From Geojedonia litorea (GTDB taxonomy: Bacteria > Bacteroidota > Bacteroidia > Flavobacteriales > Flavobacteriaceae): a DNA stretch of 64,000 nt. Where the stretch lies: the NCBI RefSeq assembly GCF_042654525.1, contig NZ_JBHSGP010000014.1:1240001-1304000 (forward strand), given 5' to 3'. Below, piece by piece: positions 36,212 to 45,392 of the stretch. The position numbers and the translations under genes were made by a program. Numbering within the stretch: the first letter of the stretch is position 1; every line of letters begins with the position of its first letter. The notes beneath the pieces were generated by a model. The model saw only the letters and a program-made list of their open reading frames with translations, searched no databases and was not told the DNA's origin.

Positions 36212-37528
36212 TTATGATCTTAACTTTTTGATGGCCTCAACAACCGCACTATGGGTAACTAAATTAGTTTTAAAATAGTCAATAAGAAGTAATTTTTCTT
36301 CATCTGTGGCTTCAAACTGATTTAAAATATTCATGAGGTGCATTTTCATATGACCCTGCTGAATTCCAGTTGTGGTGAGCGAACGCAAGGCCGCAAAGTT
36401 TTGAGCAAGTCCAGCAACCGCGACAATTTGCATTAACTCTTTTGCTGAAGGATGATGTAACAATTCCAAAGCTAATTTTACCAACGGGTGTAAGTTAGTC
36501 AATCCACCAACGGTGCCCAATGCTAAAGGTATTTCAATCCAAAAGGTAAATACGCCCTCATCAATTTTTGCATGGGTTAAACTACTGTATTTGCCATTTC
36601 TGGAAGCGTAAGCATGTACGCCAGCTTCAACAGCTCTAAAATCATTTCCCGTAGCAAGTACAACAGCATCTATACCATTCATAATACCTTTATTATGGGT
36701 TACGGCACGATAAGGTTCAACTTCAGCGATTTTCACCGCTTGGATAAATTTTGATGCAAATACTTGAGGAGAAATACCTTTATCCTCATTCAGTTCTTCT
36801 ATTTTGCAACTAACTTCAGCTCTAACCAAACATTCGGGAACATAATTAGACAAAATACTCATAACAATCTCCAATTGTTTTTCAGTAGGTGTAAAGTCAT
36901 TGTATTTTAAAGCTTCTGCTCTAAATGTTTTAGCAAATTGCTCCAAACACGAGTTGATGAAATTTGCACCCATCGCATCTAATGTTTCAAAAGTAGCGTG
37001 CAACTGGTAGTAACCTGAAATATCCTCGGTTTTATTACGTAATTCAATATCTAAAATCCCACCCCCACGAGCGTCCATATTTTTAGTAATGGGTTTGGCT
37101 TTAGCAATTAATTGCGGTTTTACAGTATTGAAAAACTGTTTGAGTTTAGTATAATCACCGGAATACATAAAATGGACCTGACCAATTTTGGTAGTCGAAA
37201 TAACTTCTGCCTTAAAACCACCCCGCTCCGACCAAAATTTAGCTGCTTTACTGGCCGCTGCAACCACTGAACTTTCTTCAATGGCCATAGGAATTGTATA
37301 GGTTTTTCCGTTAATTAGAAAATTAGGAGCAACACCAAGTGGGAGATAATAATTGGTGATGGTGTTTTCTATAAATTCGTCATGTAATTGTTGAAGTTTG
37401 TCATTAGAATTCCAATACTGCTTTAAAACCGATTTAGCAGCTTCAGTATTAGTAAAATAGGTATTGACAATCCAATCAATCTTTTTGGACTTCGAGAGTT
37501 TAGAAAACCCCGTAATGGTTTTACTCAT
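36212..37528 (-). CDS. mvaA: Hydroxymethylglutaryl-CoA reductase, class II (MvaA-like)
   Basis: A 438-aa soluble class II HMG-CoA reductase. The substrate-binding region ENTITNYYLPLGVAPNF (54-70), the catalytic-glutamate stretch MAIEESSVVAAAS (81-93), DARGGGILDIEL, ATGNDFRAVEAGVHAYA and GTVGGLTNLHPLVKLAL are all recognisable, and the length is right. Class II enzymes were first known as degradative, but in flavobacteria this one commonly supplies the mevalonate pathway, which fits its kinase partner. A TATCTTTG -7 element lies about 20 bp upstream of the ATG. It is divergent from the first POT transporter gene across a 218-bp spacer. Confidence 0.94.
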   Translation of the reverse strand: MSKTITGFSKLSKSKKIDWIVNTYFTNTEAAKSVLKQYWNSNDKLQQLHDEFIENTITNYYLPLGVAPNFLINGKTYTIPMAIEESSVVAAASKAAKFWSERGGFKAEVISTTKIGQVHFMYSGDYTKLKQFFNTVKPQLIAKAKPITKNMDARGGGILDIELRNKTEDISGYYQLHATFETLDAMGANFINSCLEQFAKTFRAEALKYNDFTPTEKQLEIVMSILSNYVPECLVRAEVSCKIEELNEDKGISPQVFASKFIQAVKIAEVEPYRAVTHNKGIMNGIDAVVLATGNDFRAVEAGVHAYASRNGKYSSLTHAKIDEGVFTFWIEIPLALGTVGGLTNLHPLVKLALELLHHPSAKELMQIVAVAGLAQNFAALRSLTTTGIQQGHMKMHLMNILNQFEATDEEKLLLIDYFKTNLVTHSAVVEAIKKLRS

Positions 37529-37547
37529 TAACTTTAGTTTAGACTTA

Positions 37548-37555
37548 CAAAGATA
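37548..37555 (-). promoter_or_regulatory. -7 promoter element (TATCTTTG) of mvaA
   Basis: Perfect TAnnTTTG on the minus strand, 19 bp before the mvaA start. No matching TTG was seen at -33. Confidence 0.5.
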
Positions 37556-37746
37556 CTATTCTTACAGCAAAATTATCAGTGTTCATTAATATTGCATATT
37601 TAACTGTTAATAGTTGGGGTTTTTTGCATAATTTTTAGTAAACTTGGCAATATTTTATCAAAAATTTAGGAATGGATTTGAGCTAAAAATTAACCATGAC
37701 CTAAAATTTATAACAAAACTAACTAGTATTAATTAATAAATATCTT

Positions 37747-39135
37747 ATGGCAAATTCAGCAACACTAAAACAAAAGGAATTATTTGGGCATCCGGTAGGA
37801 TTATATGTCTTGTTTTTTACCGAAATGTGGGAACGTTTTTCGTATTACGGAATGCGTGCAATTTTGGTGCTTTATTTAGTGGCTGAAACACAGTCTGAAA
37901 ATGCTGGATTGGGATGGAGTAACGGAGAAGCCTTGGCTTTGTACGGCTGGTACACCATGTTGGTATATGTGGCATCTATACCAGGAGGTTGGATTGCCGA
38001 TAAATTTTTAGGTCAAAAGAAGTCTGTTTTAGTAGGTGGTGTACTTTTAGTGCTTGGGCACGGTATATTGTCTGTTGAAGAAATGTGGGCCTTTTATTCT
38101 GGATTAGGATTGATTATTTCGGGTGTTGGTATGCTTAAGCCAAATATCTCAACTATGGTTGGGGGTTTATACAAACAAGGCGATATTAGAAGAGATAAAG
38201 GATTTACTATTTTTTATATAGGAATCAATTTAGGTGCATTTTTATCGAGTTTAATTGTTGGATATGTTGGTGAGGTTCACGGATGGCATTATGGTTTCGG
38301 TCTAGCAGCTATTGGTATGGCGTTAGGGTTAATTCAATATTTAGCAGGTCAAAAACATTTAAAGCACGTTGGAAACTTTTTAGGAGCTTCAGAAAATGAA
38401 TTAGACAAAGAAGCTATGAAAAAGCCTTTGACAAAAGTTGAAAAGGATAGAGTAGTTGTGCTATTTGTATCGTTTTTATTGGTAATTGTTTTTTGGGGTG
38501 CTTTTGAGCAGGCAGGAGGACTAATGAATATTTATGCTTCAGAAAAAACGAATCGAATGTTGATGGGTTGGGAAGTTCCAGCGTCTTGGTTTCAATCCTT
38601 AAATGCAATGTTTATAATCTTTTTAGGAACTTCGGTAGCTTTGTATTGGGCCAATAGAAAGCTTAAAGGTAAAGTGTCTTCTTCATTGTTTAAAATGATT
38701 GTTGGACTAATAATTATGGGTACAGGATTCTTCTTCATGACGGCGGCTGCTGCTCAATACGAAAGCAATGGTGCATCTGCGATGTATTGGTTGGTATTAG
38801 CCTATTTATTCCATACTGTTGGTGAGCTATGTATTTCTCCAGTGGCCTTATCATACATTACAAAACTAGCTCCTTTAAAGTATGCTTCATTAATGATGGG
38901 TGTATATTTTGCCATGACAGGTTTTGGAAATAAATTGGCGGGTTTATTGGGTGAAGCTTCTGAAAGTTTGGGAGAATTCGCAATTTTTACTGGAATTGCT
39001 GTTTTTTGTGTTGTATTCGGGTTTTTAGTGATGATATTCAGAAAGAAATTAGAAAAGCTTACGCATGGTGCTGAAGATAATGAACGTATAATGCATGATG
39101 ACGAAACTGAAGGCATTGATTTAGCTAATAATTAA
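37747..39135 (+). CDS. POT/PTR-family proton-dependent peptide transporter
   Basis: A 462-aa inner-membrane transporter of the proton-dependent oligopeptide family (MFS). The family's first-helix motif ExxERF reads FTEMWERFSYYGMR near residue 26-39, and FYIGINLGAFLSS plus the later YLFHTVGELCISPVALSYI motif are typical. About 12 transmembrane segments are expected. It imports di- and tripeptides with protons. A near neighbour of the same family follows in tandem after a hairpin, so the two may differ in substrate or expression. The 218-bp upstream spacer, shared with mvaA, holds its promoter, which I could not pin down. Confidence 0.93.
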   Translation: MANSATLKQKELFGHPVGLYVLFFTEMWERFSYYGMRAILVLYLVAETQSENAGLGWSNGEALALYGWYTMLVYVASIPGGWIADKFLGQKKSVLVGGVLLVLGHGILSVEEMWAFYSGLGLIISGVGMLKPNISTMVGGLYKQGDIRRDKGFTIFYIGINLGAFLSSLIVGYVGEVHGWHYGFGLAAIGMALGLIQYLAGQKHLKHVGNFLGASENELDKEAMKKPLTKVEKDRVVVLFVSFLLVIVFWGAFEQAGGLMNIYASEKTNRMLMGWEVPASWFQSLNAMFIIFLGTSVALYWANRKLKGKVSSSLFKMIVGLIIMGTGFFFMTAAAAQYESNGASAMYWLVLAYLFHTVGELCISPVALSYITKLAPLKYASLMMGVYFAMTGFGNKLAGLLGEASESLGEFAIFTGIAVFCVVFGFLVMIFRKKLEKLTHGAEDNERIMHDDETEGIDLANN

Positions 39136-39142
39136 AAAATCA

Positions 39143-39166
39143 AAACCCTCTTCTTGAGGGTTTCTT
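39143..39166 (+). terminator. Hairpin terminator between the two POT genes
   Basis: AAACCCTC (39143-39150) and GAGGGTTT (39156-39163) enclose a TTCTT loop and are followed by CTTCTTA; the tail has few T, so termination may be partial. Confidence 0.6.
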
Positions 39167-39187
39167 CTTAAAACTAAATTTCTTTTT

Positions 39188-40972
39188 ATGAACACAGATA
39201 TAGAAAATCTATTTAAGGATAAAGTATTAGGACACCCAGCGGGACTGTTTGTATTATTTTTTACCGAAATGTGGGAGCGTTTTTCGTTTTACGGAATGCG
39301 AATTTTATTAGTTTATTTTCTTACTGCTCCACTTATGGGAGACAACCCAGGTTTAGATTGGACTAACGAAAACGCTTTATCATTAATTGGTACCTATGCT
39401 TCGTTATTATATTTAACCCCTATTGTTGGTGGTTGGATAGCAGATAAGATTACTGGCTATAGAATTGCTGTTGTAATAGGTTGCGTTATTATGACTTTAG
39501 GGCATGCTTCAATGGCTTTAGAGACTCCCATTTCATTTTATACTGGGCTTGCATTGCTGATTGTTGGGACGGGTTTTTTTAAACCGAATATTACATCGAT
39601 TATATCAGAAATGTATAAAGGCAAAGAGTCAAAAAAAGATGGAGCATATACCATTTTTTATATGGGCGTAAACGCTGGAGCCTTTTTTGGTATGCTACTT
39701 TGTGGCTATCTAGGGGAAACCTATGGTTGGTCATATGGCTTTGGGTTGGCTGGAGTATTTATGATGTTGGGGATGTTACAGTTTTGGTTGGCAAAAAGCC
39801 TTTTCGGAAGTATTGGTGCTAAACCTAGTAAAAAGTTTGAAGTTGAATTGCCTCAAAACATCGGAGAAGAGAGTCCAATTGAACAAGAAGATCCTAAAAT
39901 TGATGAGAAATTAAACCCATTTACATTATTAGATAAAATATTGGTGGTTTTGTCTTCAATAGGAGGATTACTGTATCTTTTTAATGATCCTTTTGAGAAA
40001 ATAGGTGATTTTAATTTATTACCCTTTAATGTTGGTAATTTGAGTGGGACCAATTTTGTTGTTTTGTTGTCTTTGGCCTTGTTTCTGTTATTACTCATTG
40101 TTCGAATTAGCAGATATCTACCAATTATTCGCGACAAAATAATTGCAGTTTCAATCTTCGGAATCTTCACTGTTTTTTTCTTTTCATTCTTTGAACAGTC
40201 GTTAGGAAGTATGGCGCTTTTTGCGAACGACTTCACAGATAGAACTCTAGAAGGTAGTGCAGGAACAATTTTTAGTGTTATAGATTTATTATTAACGACT
40301 ATTCCTTTGGCTATTATTACATGGGTGTTGTATTTGTTGGCTAAAAAAACATTTAGCCGAATAAGTGTATCTAATTTAATTTTGGCATTAGCCTTTATTG
40401 GGCTTTGGGTACTAGTAATTTTTAGACTTTATGTTAAATTAAACGCAGAGGTCACAGAAGTTGAAGCTTCTTGGTTTGCTATTTTAAATTCCTTTTTTAT
40501 TATTACCCTAGCTCCATTTTTCTCTAAGTGGTGGGAAAGCAAATACAACCCAAGTGCTGCTATGAAATATGGTATAGGAATGATTTTATTAGGCCTTGGC
40601 TTTGCTTTTTTATCGTATGGTTCTGGAGATATTCCGTCAGGAGCTCAAACCGCTTCTGTTAGTATGGTGTTTTTAATAATGGCGTATTTATTTCATACGA
40701 TGGGAGAACTTTGTATTTCACCTGTAGGATTATCCTATTTAAGTAAATTAGTACCAGCACGTATGATTGGATTTATGTTTGGTGTTTGGTATTTGGCTAT
40801 TGCTGTGGGGCAGAAGGCCGCTGGAACTATGGGAGGCATGATTGATAAAATATCAGAACAATATTCACTGGGTACTTTCTTTTTGATATTTACACTTATA
40901 CCTATAGGTGTTGGTTTTGTTTCCATAATTTTAAATCCATTATTAAAAAAGCTAATGCATGGCGTACGTTAA
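39188..40972 (+). CDS. POT/PTR-family peptide transporter, long form
   Basis: A 594-aa paralogue of the upstream transporter. It keeps FTEMWERFSFYGMR, FYMGVNAGAFFGMLL and YLFHTMGELCISPVGLSYL, but has an extra region of about 100-130 residues after TM6 (about 205-330). That insertion contains an acidic linker (E-E-S-P-I-E-Q-E-D-P-K-I-D) and two additional hydrophobic segments. Such long forms with 14 helices are known in bacterial POTs. It begins 52 bp after the first gene's stop, behind a hairpin. A distinct peptide preference is likely but unproven. Confidence 0.92.
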   Translation: MNTDIENLFKDKVLGHPAGLFVLFFTEMWERFSFYGMRILLVYFLTAPLMGDNPGLDWTNENALSLIGTYASLLYLTPIVGGWIADKITGYRIAVVIGCVIMTLGHASMALETPISFYTGLALLIVGTGFFKPNITSIISEMYKGKESKKDGAYTIFYMGVNAGAFFGMLLCGYLGETYGWSYGFGLAGVFMMLGMLQFWLAKSLFGSIGAKPSKKFEVELPQNIGEESPIEQEDPKIDEKLNPFTLLDKILVVLSSIGGLLYLFNDPFEKIGDFNLLPFNVGNLSGTNFVVLLSLALFLLLLIVRISRYLPIIRDKIIAVSIFGIFTVFFFSFFEQSLGSMALFANDFTDRTLEGSAGTIFSVIDLLLTTIPLAIITWVLYLLAKKTFSRISVSNLILALAFIGLWVLVIFRLYVKLNAEVTEVEASWFAILNSFFIITLAPFFSKWWESKYNPSAAMKYGIGMILLGLGFAFLSYGSGDIPSGAQTASVSMVFLIMAYLFHTMGELCISPVGLSYLSKLVPARMIGFMFGVWYLAIAVGQKAAGTMGGMIDKISEQYSLGTFFLIFTLIPIGVGFVSIILNPLLKKLMHGVR

Positions 40973-40997
40973 ACGAATAAATTGTTAAAATAAACGC

Positions 40998-41026
40998 AAA
41001 ATGCCCTGTTTTATGGGCATTTTTTG
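40998..41026 (+). terminator. Rho-independent terminator after second POT gene
   Basis: AAAATGCCC (40998-41006) and GGGCATTTT (41015-41023) enclose an 8-nt loop and run into a T-tract. A spurious upstream ATG of the thioredoxin frame at 41001 lies inside the stem, which argues for the start at 41061. Confidence 0.85.
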
Positions 41027-41060
41027 TAAGTTCGGAATGACTATTGCAACAGATCGAATT

Positions 41061-41609
41061 ATGAAAAAGTTTGGAATTATAATGTTATTGGCCATGTTAA
41101 CTTCTGTTAGTGGCCTAGCTCAAGAGATTAAGTGGATGAGTTTGGAGGAGGCTTTAGTGCTTCAAAAAAAGAGTCCCAAGAAAATTTTAATGGATGTCTA
41201 TACCAATTGGTGCGGGCCTTGTAAGATGTTGGATAAAAACACCTTTCAAAACCCAGATGTAGTGGATTATGTGAATAAATATTTTTATGCGGTTAAATTT
41301 AATGCCGAAGGCAATTCAAAAGTGACTTATGAAGGCAAAACTTATAGTAACCCAAGTTTTAAACCCGAAATGGTCAATAGACGAAATGGGGTGCATCAAT
41401 TCACTTATTTTCTAAAAGTGAATGCCTATCCCACCATTGTGTATTTTGATGAGCAAGGTAAAGTGCTTTCACCTATAAAGGGTTATCAAAATCCGCAGCA
41501 AATAGAATTGTATTTAAAATTATTCAAAGAAGACAAACATAAAGAAATGAAAACCCAAGAGGACTTCAATAATTACTTTACTGCGTTTGTACCTCAATTC
41601 AAGAATTAG
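41061..41609 (+). CDS. Periplasmic thioredoxin-family protein
   Basis: A 182-aa thioredoxin-fold protein with signal peptide 1-20 (MKKFGIIMLL to VSGLA before Q21). The ATG at 41061 was chosen because it begins the signal and avoids the terminator upstream. The active site is W-C-G-P-C (Cys51, Cys54); a cis-proline stretch, NAYPTIVYF, is present, and an insertion of about 25 residues follows the first half, as in 'thioredoxin fold' stress proteins of Bacteroidota. It should act as a periplasmic disulfide reductase. It converges on comEC with 7 bp between stops; its terminator probably lies within comEC. Confidence 0.88.
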   Translation: MKKFGIIMLLAMLTSVSGLAQEIKWMSLEEALVLQKKSPKKILMDVYTNWCGPCKMLDKNTFQNPDVVDYVNKYFYAVKFNAEGNSKVTYEGKTYSNPSFKPEMVNRRNGVHQFTYFLKVNAYPTIVYFDEQGKVLSPIKGYQNPQQIELYLKLFKEDKHKEMKTQEDFNNYFTAFVPQFKN

Positions 41610-41616
41610 TAAATCG

Positions 41617-43650
41617 TTATCTTAAAATATATGCACCCTTTTCGCTGGTTTGGTGAAAAGGGTGTTTTAATTTATAGCAAGTGGCTTTCCATAGTTCCGC
41701 ATACGATTTATAGTTGCTGCCATCAGCAATAATTAATTGTGGTTGAACAGAATCAATTAGTCGTTCTAAATTAATTTTGGGCGAGTTTCGTAAGATGACA
41801 ATATCTGGTTTAAAGCTTTTTACATTGTATATGCCCATACTGTCAACAATCAAAAAGGTTTTATCTTTAAAAGTATAAACTGATTTCATTCGACTTTTGT
41901 TTGAGGATTTTATTGAATTACCAACAGAATAATTCTTAATCATAATGTCATCAAGAGTTAAACTGTCATTTGAAGTAAACAAAGTGAGATGGTTTCCTGT
42001 TTTTTCTCCAATTAGGGTTTGTCTGCTTTTATGGAAAACTATAAATTCATTTTTTGAAGATTCATATTTAATGAAGATAAAGGCACTTTGGATTACTAAA
42101 AGTGCCATAAAACTAAACCGCAAATATAAATACGACTTCGTCTTGTAAAATTGCACTATTAAGATGATAAATAAATAAATGGTCAGCATCTGAAGCATGC
42201 TAAAACTAACATCTTTAAATAAAAATTGTTCTTGTTTAGCTACCCAATCAACCAAATTGTTCATAGAGCTTATCATTGTACCATACAGCTGTGCAATAAA
42301 TTCGGGGAGGCAATTGAATAATGCCAAAAAGATGACAATTATTCCAAGTCCTAAAATGAGGCCTAAAAATGGAATAATAGCCAAATTCGAAATAAAAAAT
42401 AAACTAGGAAATTGATGGAAATAATAAAGGCTTATGGGTACAACACCTATTTGAGCGGCAATCGTAACTGTGAAGATTTGCCAAAAGTAATCGAGGATTT
42501 TAAATTTTGGTTTCCAAAGCTTGTAAATAAAAGGTTGTATTGATACAATGGCCAACACAGCTATATAACTCAATTGAAACCCGACATCAAACAAAAACAT
42601 GGGCTTAAAAAGTAGGATAAGAAGAACCGAAATCCCCAATGTATTATAGATGTTTGTTGGGCGTTTCCAATGCATGGCAATCGCCACGATGCTAAACATA
42701 GCCACTGCTCGGGTTACTGACGCTGATAAACCTGCAATAATGGCAAAGCTCCAAAGTAGAATAAGTAATAGTAGGACTTTAATTAACTTTCCATGTTTGA
42801 AATATTCTATAGGACGTAGTACCCATGATAGTAGTAATAATATGATTCCAATATGCAATCCAGAAACGGCTAAAATATGAACGGCTCCGGCATTTATATA
42901 GTTATTGTAAAGTTCTTCACTAATATCTTTACGCTGACCAAGTAGTAAGGCGTTAATGACCGACAATTCTTCTGAAGTAAAGTCGTGTTCTTTAAGTTTA
43001 GAGTTGATGGTTCTTCTTAAGTTATGAGCATAACCAAACACTGTATGAGGTTTTGAGGCAACAGGTTTAAGGTTAATATTTTCAATAAAAATTTGATGGT
43101 ACACATACTGTTTTTCCAAATAAGACTTATAGTTAAATTGATTTGGGTTTAGTGGTTGTGCAATATCCTGAAACGATGATTTTGTTATAAAAACGGCATC
43201 AATATTTAGTTTTGTAGAGCTTGAATCTTTGCTGATATTCAATAAAGATTTTCCAACAACAGATGTTTTGTCCATTGCAAGAATATCTACCATGTATTTA
43301 TCATGAAAAAGACTTGGTTTTAGTTGTTCTCTAATTCTAAAGGTTATAAGTTTTTTGCTATCCTGATATTTTGTGATATGATGCGAATAGTGATTTTTAA
43401 AATTGGTTTGCTGATGAAAATTAAATACTAATACACCAAGATTAATAGTCGTTAGAAAAGCAATTATTCCGAACCAAACATTTTTATTGAATTGATATTT
43501 TGAAATTGTGAATGACAGTATCAAAAGAAATAATAACCCTAATGATGAAATAATAGAAAGATATAAAGAAATTGGTAAATGAAATGCGATGATAATTCCC
43601 ACACAAAAGCACAGTGTGAGCTTAATGATGGTGAAGTTAAGTAACTTCAT
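41617..43650 (-). CDS. comEC: ComEC/Rec2-family DNA uptake channel
   Basis: A 677-aa multi-spanning membrane protein with an N-terminal DUF4131/OB-like region (about 1-200) and the Competence domain (about 225-500; LLLGQRKDISEEL and HILAVSGLHIGI are diagnostic). Beyond about 510 the C-terminal part resembles a metallo-beta-lactamase fold but lacks the HxHxDH metal motif, as often in Bacteroidota. ComEC carries single-stranded DNA across the inner membrane during natural transformation. It is the last gene of the surE-orf-lpxB-nlpC-comEC run (24 bp after the nlpC-like gene). Its last codons encode a plus-strand hairpin. Confidence 0.92.
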   Translation of the reverse strand: MKLLNFTIIKLTLCFCVGIIIAFHLPISLYLSIISSLGLLFLLILSFTISKYQFNKNVWFGIIAFLTTINLGVLVFNFHQQTNFKNHYSHHITKYQDSKKLITFRIREQLKPSLFHDKYMVDILAMDKTSVVGKSLLNISKDSSSTKLNIDAVFITKSSFQDIAQPLNPNQFNYKSYLEKQYVYHQIFIENINLKPVASKPHTVFGYAHNLRRTINSKLKEHDFTSEELSVINALLLGQRKDISEELYNNYINAGAVHILAVSGLHIGIILLLLSWVLRPIEYFKHGKLIKVLLLLILLWSFAIIAGLSASVTRAVAMFSIVAIAMHWKRPTNIYNTLGISVLLILLFKPMFLFDVGFQLSYIAVLAIVSIQPFIYKLWKPKFKILDYFWQIFTVTIAAQIGVVPISLYYFHQFPSLFFISNLAIIPFLGLILGLGIIVIFLALFNCLPEFIAQLYGTMISSMNNLVDWVAKQEQFLFKDVSFSMLQMLTIYLFIILIVQFYKTKSYLYLRFSFMALLVIQSAFIFIKYESSKNEFIVFHKSRQTLIGEKTGNHLTLFTSNDSLTLDDIMIKNYSVGNSIKSSNKSRMKSVYTFKDKTFLIVDSMGIYNVKSFKPDIVILRNSPKINLERLIDSVQPQLIIADGSNYKSYAELWKATCYKLKHPFHQTSEKGAYILR
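41634..41673 (+). terminator. Terminator for the thioredoxin gene embedded in the comEC coding end
   Basis: CACCCTTTTC (41634-41643) and GAAAAGGGTG (41655-41664) pair perfectly around an 11-nt loop and are followed on the plus strand by TTTTAATTT. It lies 24 bp after the thioredoxin stop, wholly within the antisense of comEC's last codons. Confidence 0.75.
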
Positions 43651-43674
43651 GGTTTGACGTTGTTAAATACGCTT

Positions 43675-44253
43675 TCATAATATGCGCCGTGCCTGAATAA
43701 AGGCAAAATACCAGTAACGTTCCGCCAAACTAGAAATAGTAACACCTAATCGCGTTGTGGCATGAATAAACTCCACATACCCTGGTCGAGATTCTGTGAC
43801 TAAACCTACATGACTCACTTCTCTGCTATTTCGTCGTGTTGCAAAAAACAACAAATCACCTTTTTGTACTTCTTTTATATCAATCCATTCACCTTGAGTT
43901 GACATACCTTTTGAAGTTCTGGGTAGATCAATATTCTCATTTTGAAAGGCTGTAGATACTAGTCCGGAACAATCCATACCTTGTTTGGTGGTACCACCAA
44001 ACTTGTATTTTACGCCATCAAATTGCTTGGCAAAATCAATAATCAAATCAGCTTTAGAATAACCTGACTCTCCACCGTCTACAGATTCAATTGCAACATT
44101 ATTTTCTGTTTTTGTTTCCATTTCAGAATCTATTTCATTTGAATTGTCTTCATAAACTTTAACAGAGTCTGACTTTTTTGTAATAATGCCTTTTGAAGTA
44201 TTACAACTAACTATTAAGCAGGTTACACATAAAGCTATAATGGTGATTTTCAT
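43675..44253 (-). CDS. NlpC/P60 (C40) peptidoglycan endopeptidase lipoprotein
   Basis: A 192-aa lipoprotein (lipobox IVS-C17). A spacer (18-65) precedes the C40 domain (about 67-190) with catalytic Cys95 in DCSGLVSTAF, His148 in VSHVGLV and a third residue, His164, in FIHATTRLG. It would cleave peptide stems of murein at the periplasmic face of a membrane. It lies 8 bp after lpxB and 24 bp before comEC. The association with lipid A and competence genes is probably only operonic. The family and catalytic residues are clear; the bond cleaved is not. Confidence 0.92.
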   Translation of the reverse strand: MKITIIALCVTCLIVSCNTSKGIITKKSDSVKVYEDNSNEIDSEMETKTENNVAIESVDGGESGYSKADLIIDFAKQFDGVKYKFGGTTKQGMDCSGLVSTAFQNENIDLPRTSKGMSTQGEWIDIKEVQKGDLLFFATRRNSREVSHVGLVTESRPGYVEFIHATTRLGVTISSLAERYWYFAFIQARRIL

Positions 44254-44261
44254 ATAATGAA

Positions 44262-45380
44262 TTAAACTTTTAAGGATTTGAAAATGAGTTTTGCTGTTTT
44301 CTCGCTAGCGCCTTTGCCGCCAAGTTTTTTTTCTAATTCGTAATAGTTTAAAAAGAATTTTGTGCGTTCATAATCATCTAAAATCAACTCTAATTCTTGT
44401 TTGAGACGCTGTGGATTAAATTCACTTTGAATAAGCTCTGAAACTACTTCTTTATCCATAATGAGATTAACCAAGGATATAAATTTAATATGTTTTACTA
44501 ATCGTTTACCTATTTGATAGGACAACCAACTGCCTTTATAACAAACAACTTCTGGTACTTTAAATAATGCAGTCTCCAAGGTTGCTGTGCCCGACGTTAC
44601 CAAGGCCGCATAAGAAACACTTAATAAATCATGAGTTCTGTTGCTTATAAAAGCTACATTTTTGATTTTTATAAATGGCTCATAAAAACTTTTGTCCTGA
44701 CTAGGAGCGCCTGCAATAACAAATTGGTATTTTGGAAACTCTTTTACCACTTCTAGCATAATTGAAAGCATTTTTTTTATTTCCTGCTTTCTGCTTCCTG
44801 GTAATAGGGCTATGATGGGTTTGTCGCTCAATTCATATTCGGCTCTAAACTCAAATTCATTAACTTGAGTTCGGTTGGCAATGGCGTCAATTAGTGGATG
44901 ACCTACAAATTCGACTGGATAATTGTGTTTTTCTTCATAAAATTGCTTTTCAAAAGGTAAAATTACATACATCTTGTCTATGTCTCGCTTTATGGCGTTA
45001 ATTCGACTTTCTTTCCAAGCCCAAATTTGCGGTGAGATATAGTAGTGTGTTTTAAAACCTTTTTGTTTGGCCCATTTAGCTATACGAAGGTTGAAGCCGG
45101 GATAATCTATAAAGATAATGACATCAGGATTGTAAGTCGTAATATCAGTTTTACAAAAGGAAAGATTTTTGGCTATGGTGCTAATATTCATTACGACCTC
45201 TAAAAATCCCATAAAAGCCAGATCTCGATAGTGTTTTACCAGTGTTTCACTAACATCTTGCATAAGGTCGCCTCCCCAAAATCTAAATTCGGCATTTACA
45301 TCTTGCAACAGCAATGCTTTCATTAAGTTGGAGCCGTGTAAATCTCCTGATGCTTCCCCGGCAATTATATAATATTTCAT
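44262..45380 (-). CDS. lpxB: Lipid-A-disaccharide synthase
   Basis: A 372-aa GT19 glycosyltransferase that joins UDP-2,3-diacylglucosamine and lipid X to give disaccharide 1-phosphate in lipid A synthesis. Typical stretches are IIAGEASGDLHGSNLM (4-19), DVIIFIDYPGFNLRIAKWAK, YYISPQIWAWKE, LPGSRKQEIKKML and VTSGTATLETALF. Length and start are normal. It acts at the inner face of the cytoplasmic membrane. It follows the 94-aa membrane protein by 12 bp and precedes the nlpC-like gene by 8 bp; surE-orf-lpxB is a recurring order in this group as I recall. Confidence 0.96.
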   Translation of the reverse strand: MKYYIIAGEASGDLHGSNLMKALLLQDVNAEFRFWGGDLMQDVSETLVKHYRDLAFMGFLEVVMNISTIAKNLSFCKTDITTYNPDVIIFIDYPGFNLRIAKWAKQKGFKTHYYISPQIWAWKESRINAIKRDIDKMYVILPFEKQFYEEKHNYPVEFVGHPLIDAIANRTQVNEFEFRAEYELSDKPIIALLPGSRKQEIKKMLSIMLEVVKEFPKYQFVIAGAPSQDKSFYEPFIKIKNVAFISNRTHDLLSVSYAALVTSGTATLETALFKVPEVVCYKGSWLSYQIGKRLVKHIKFISLVNLIMDKEVVSELIQSEFNPQRLKQELELILDDYERTKFFLNYYELEKKLGGKGASEKTAKLIFKSLKV

Positions 45381-45392
45381 CTACTCTACGCT

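Noticed and set aside
38802..39116. 104-codon antisense open frame within the first POT gene
   Set aside because: Same reason: a shadow of a transporter gene without start context or domain.
39853..40236. 127-codon open frame on the minus strand within the second POT gene
   Set aside because: Antisense to clear transmembrane coding sequence; Lys/Asn/Ser-rich without motifs.
41001..41060. Upstream start for the thioredoxin gene
   Set aside because: The extension lies within a terminator hairpin and would mask the signal peptide that begins at 41061.
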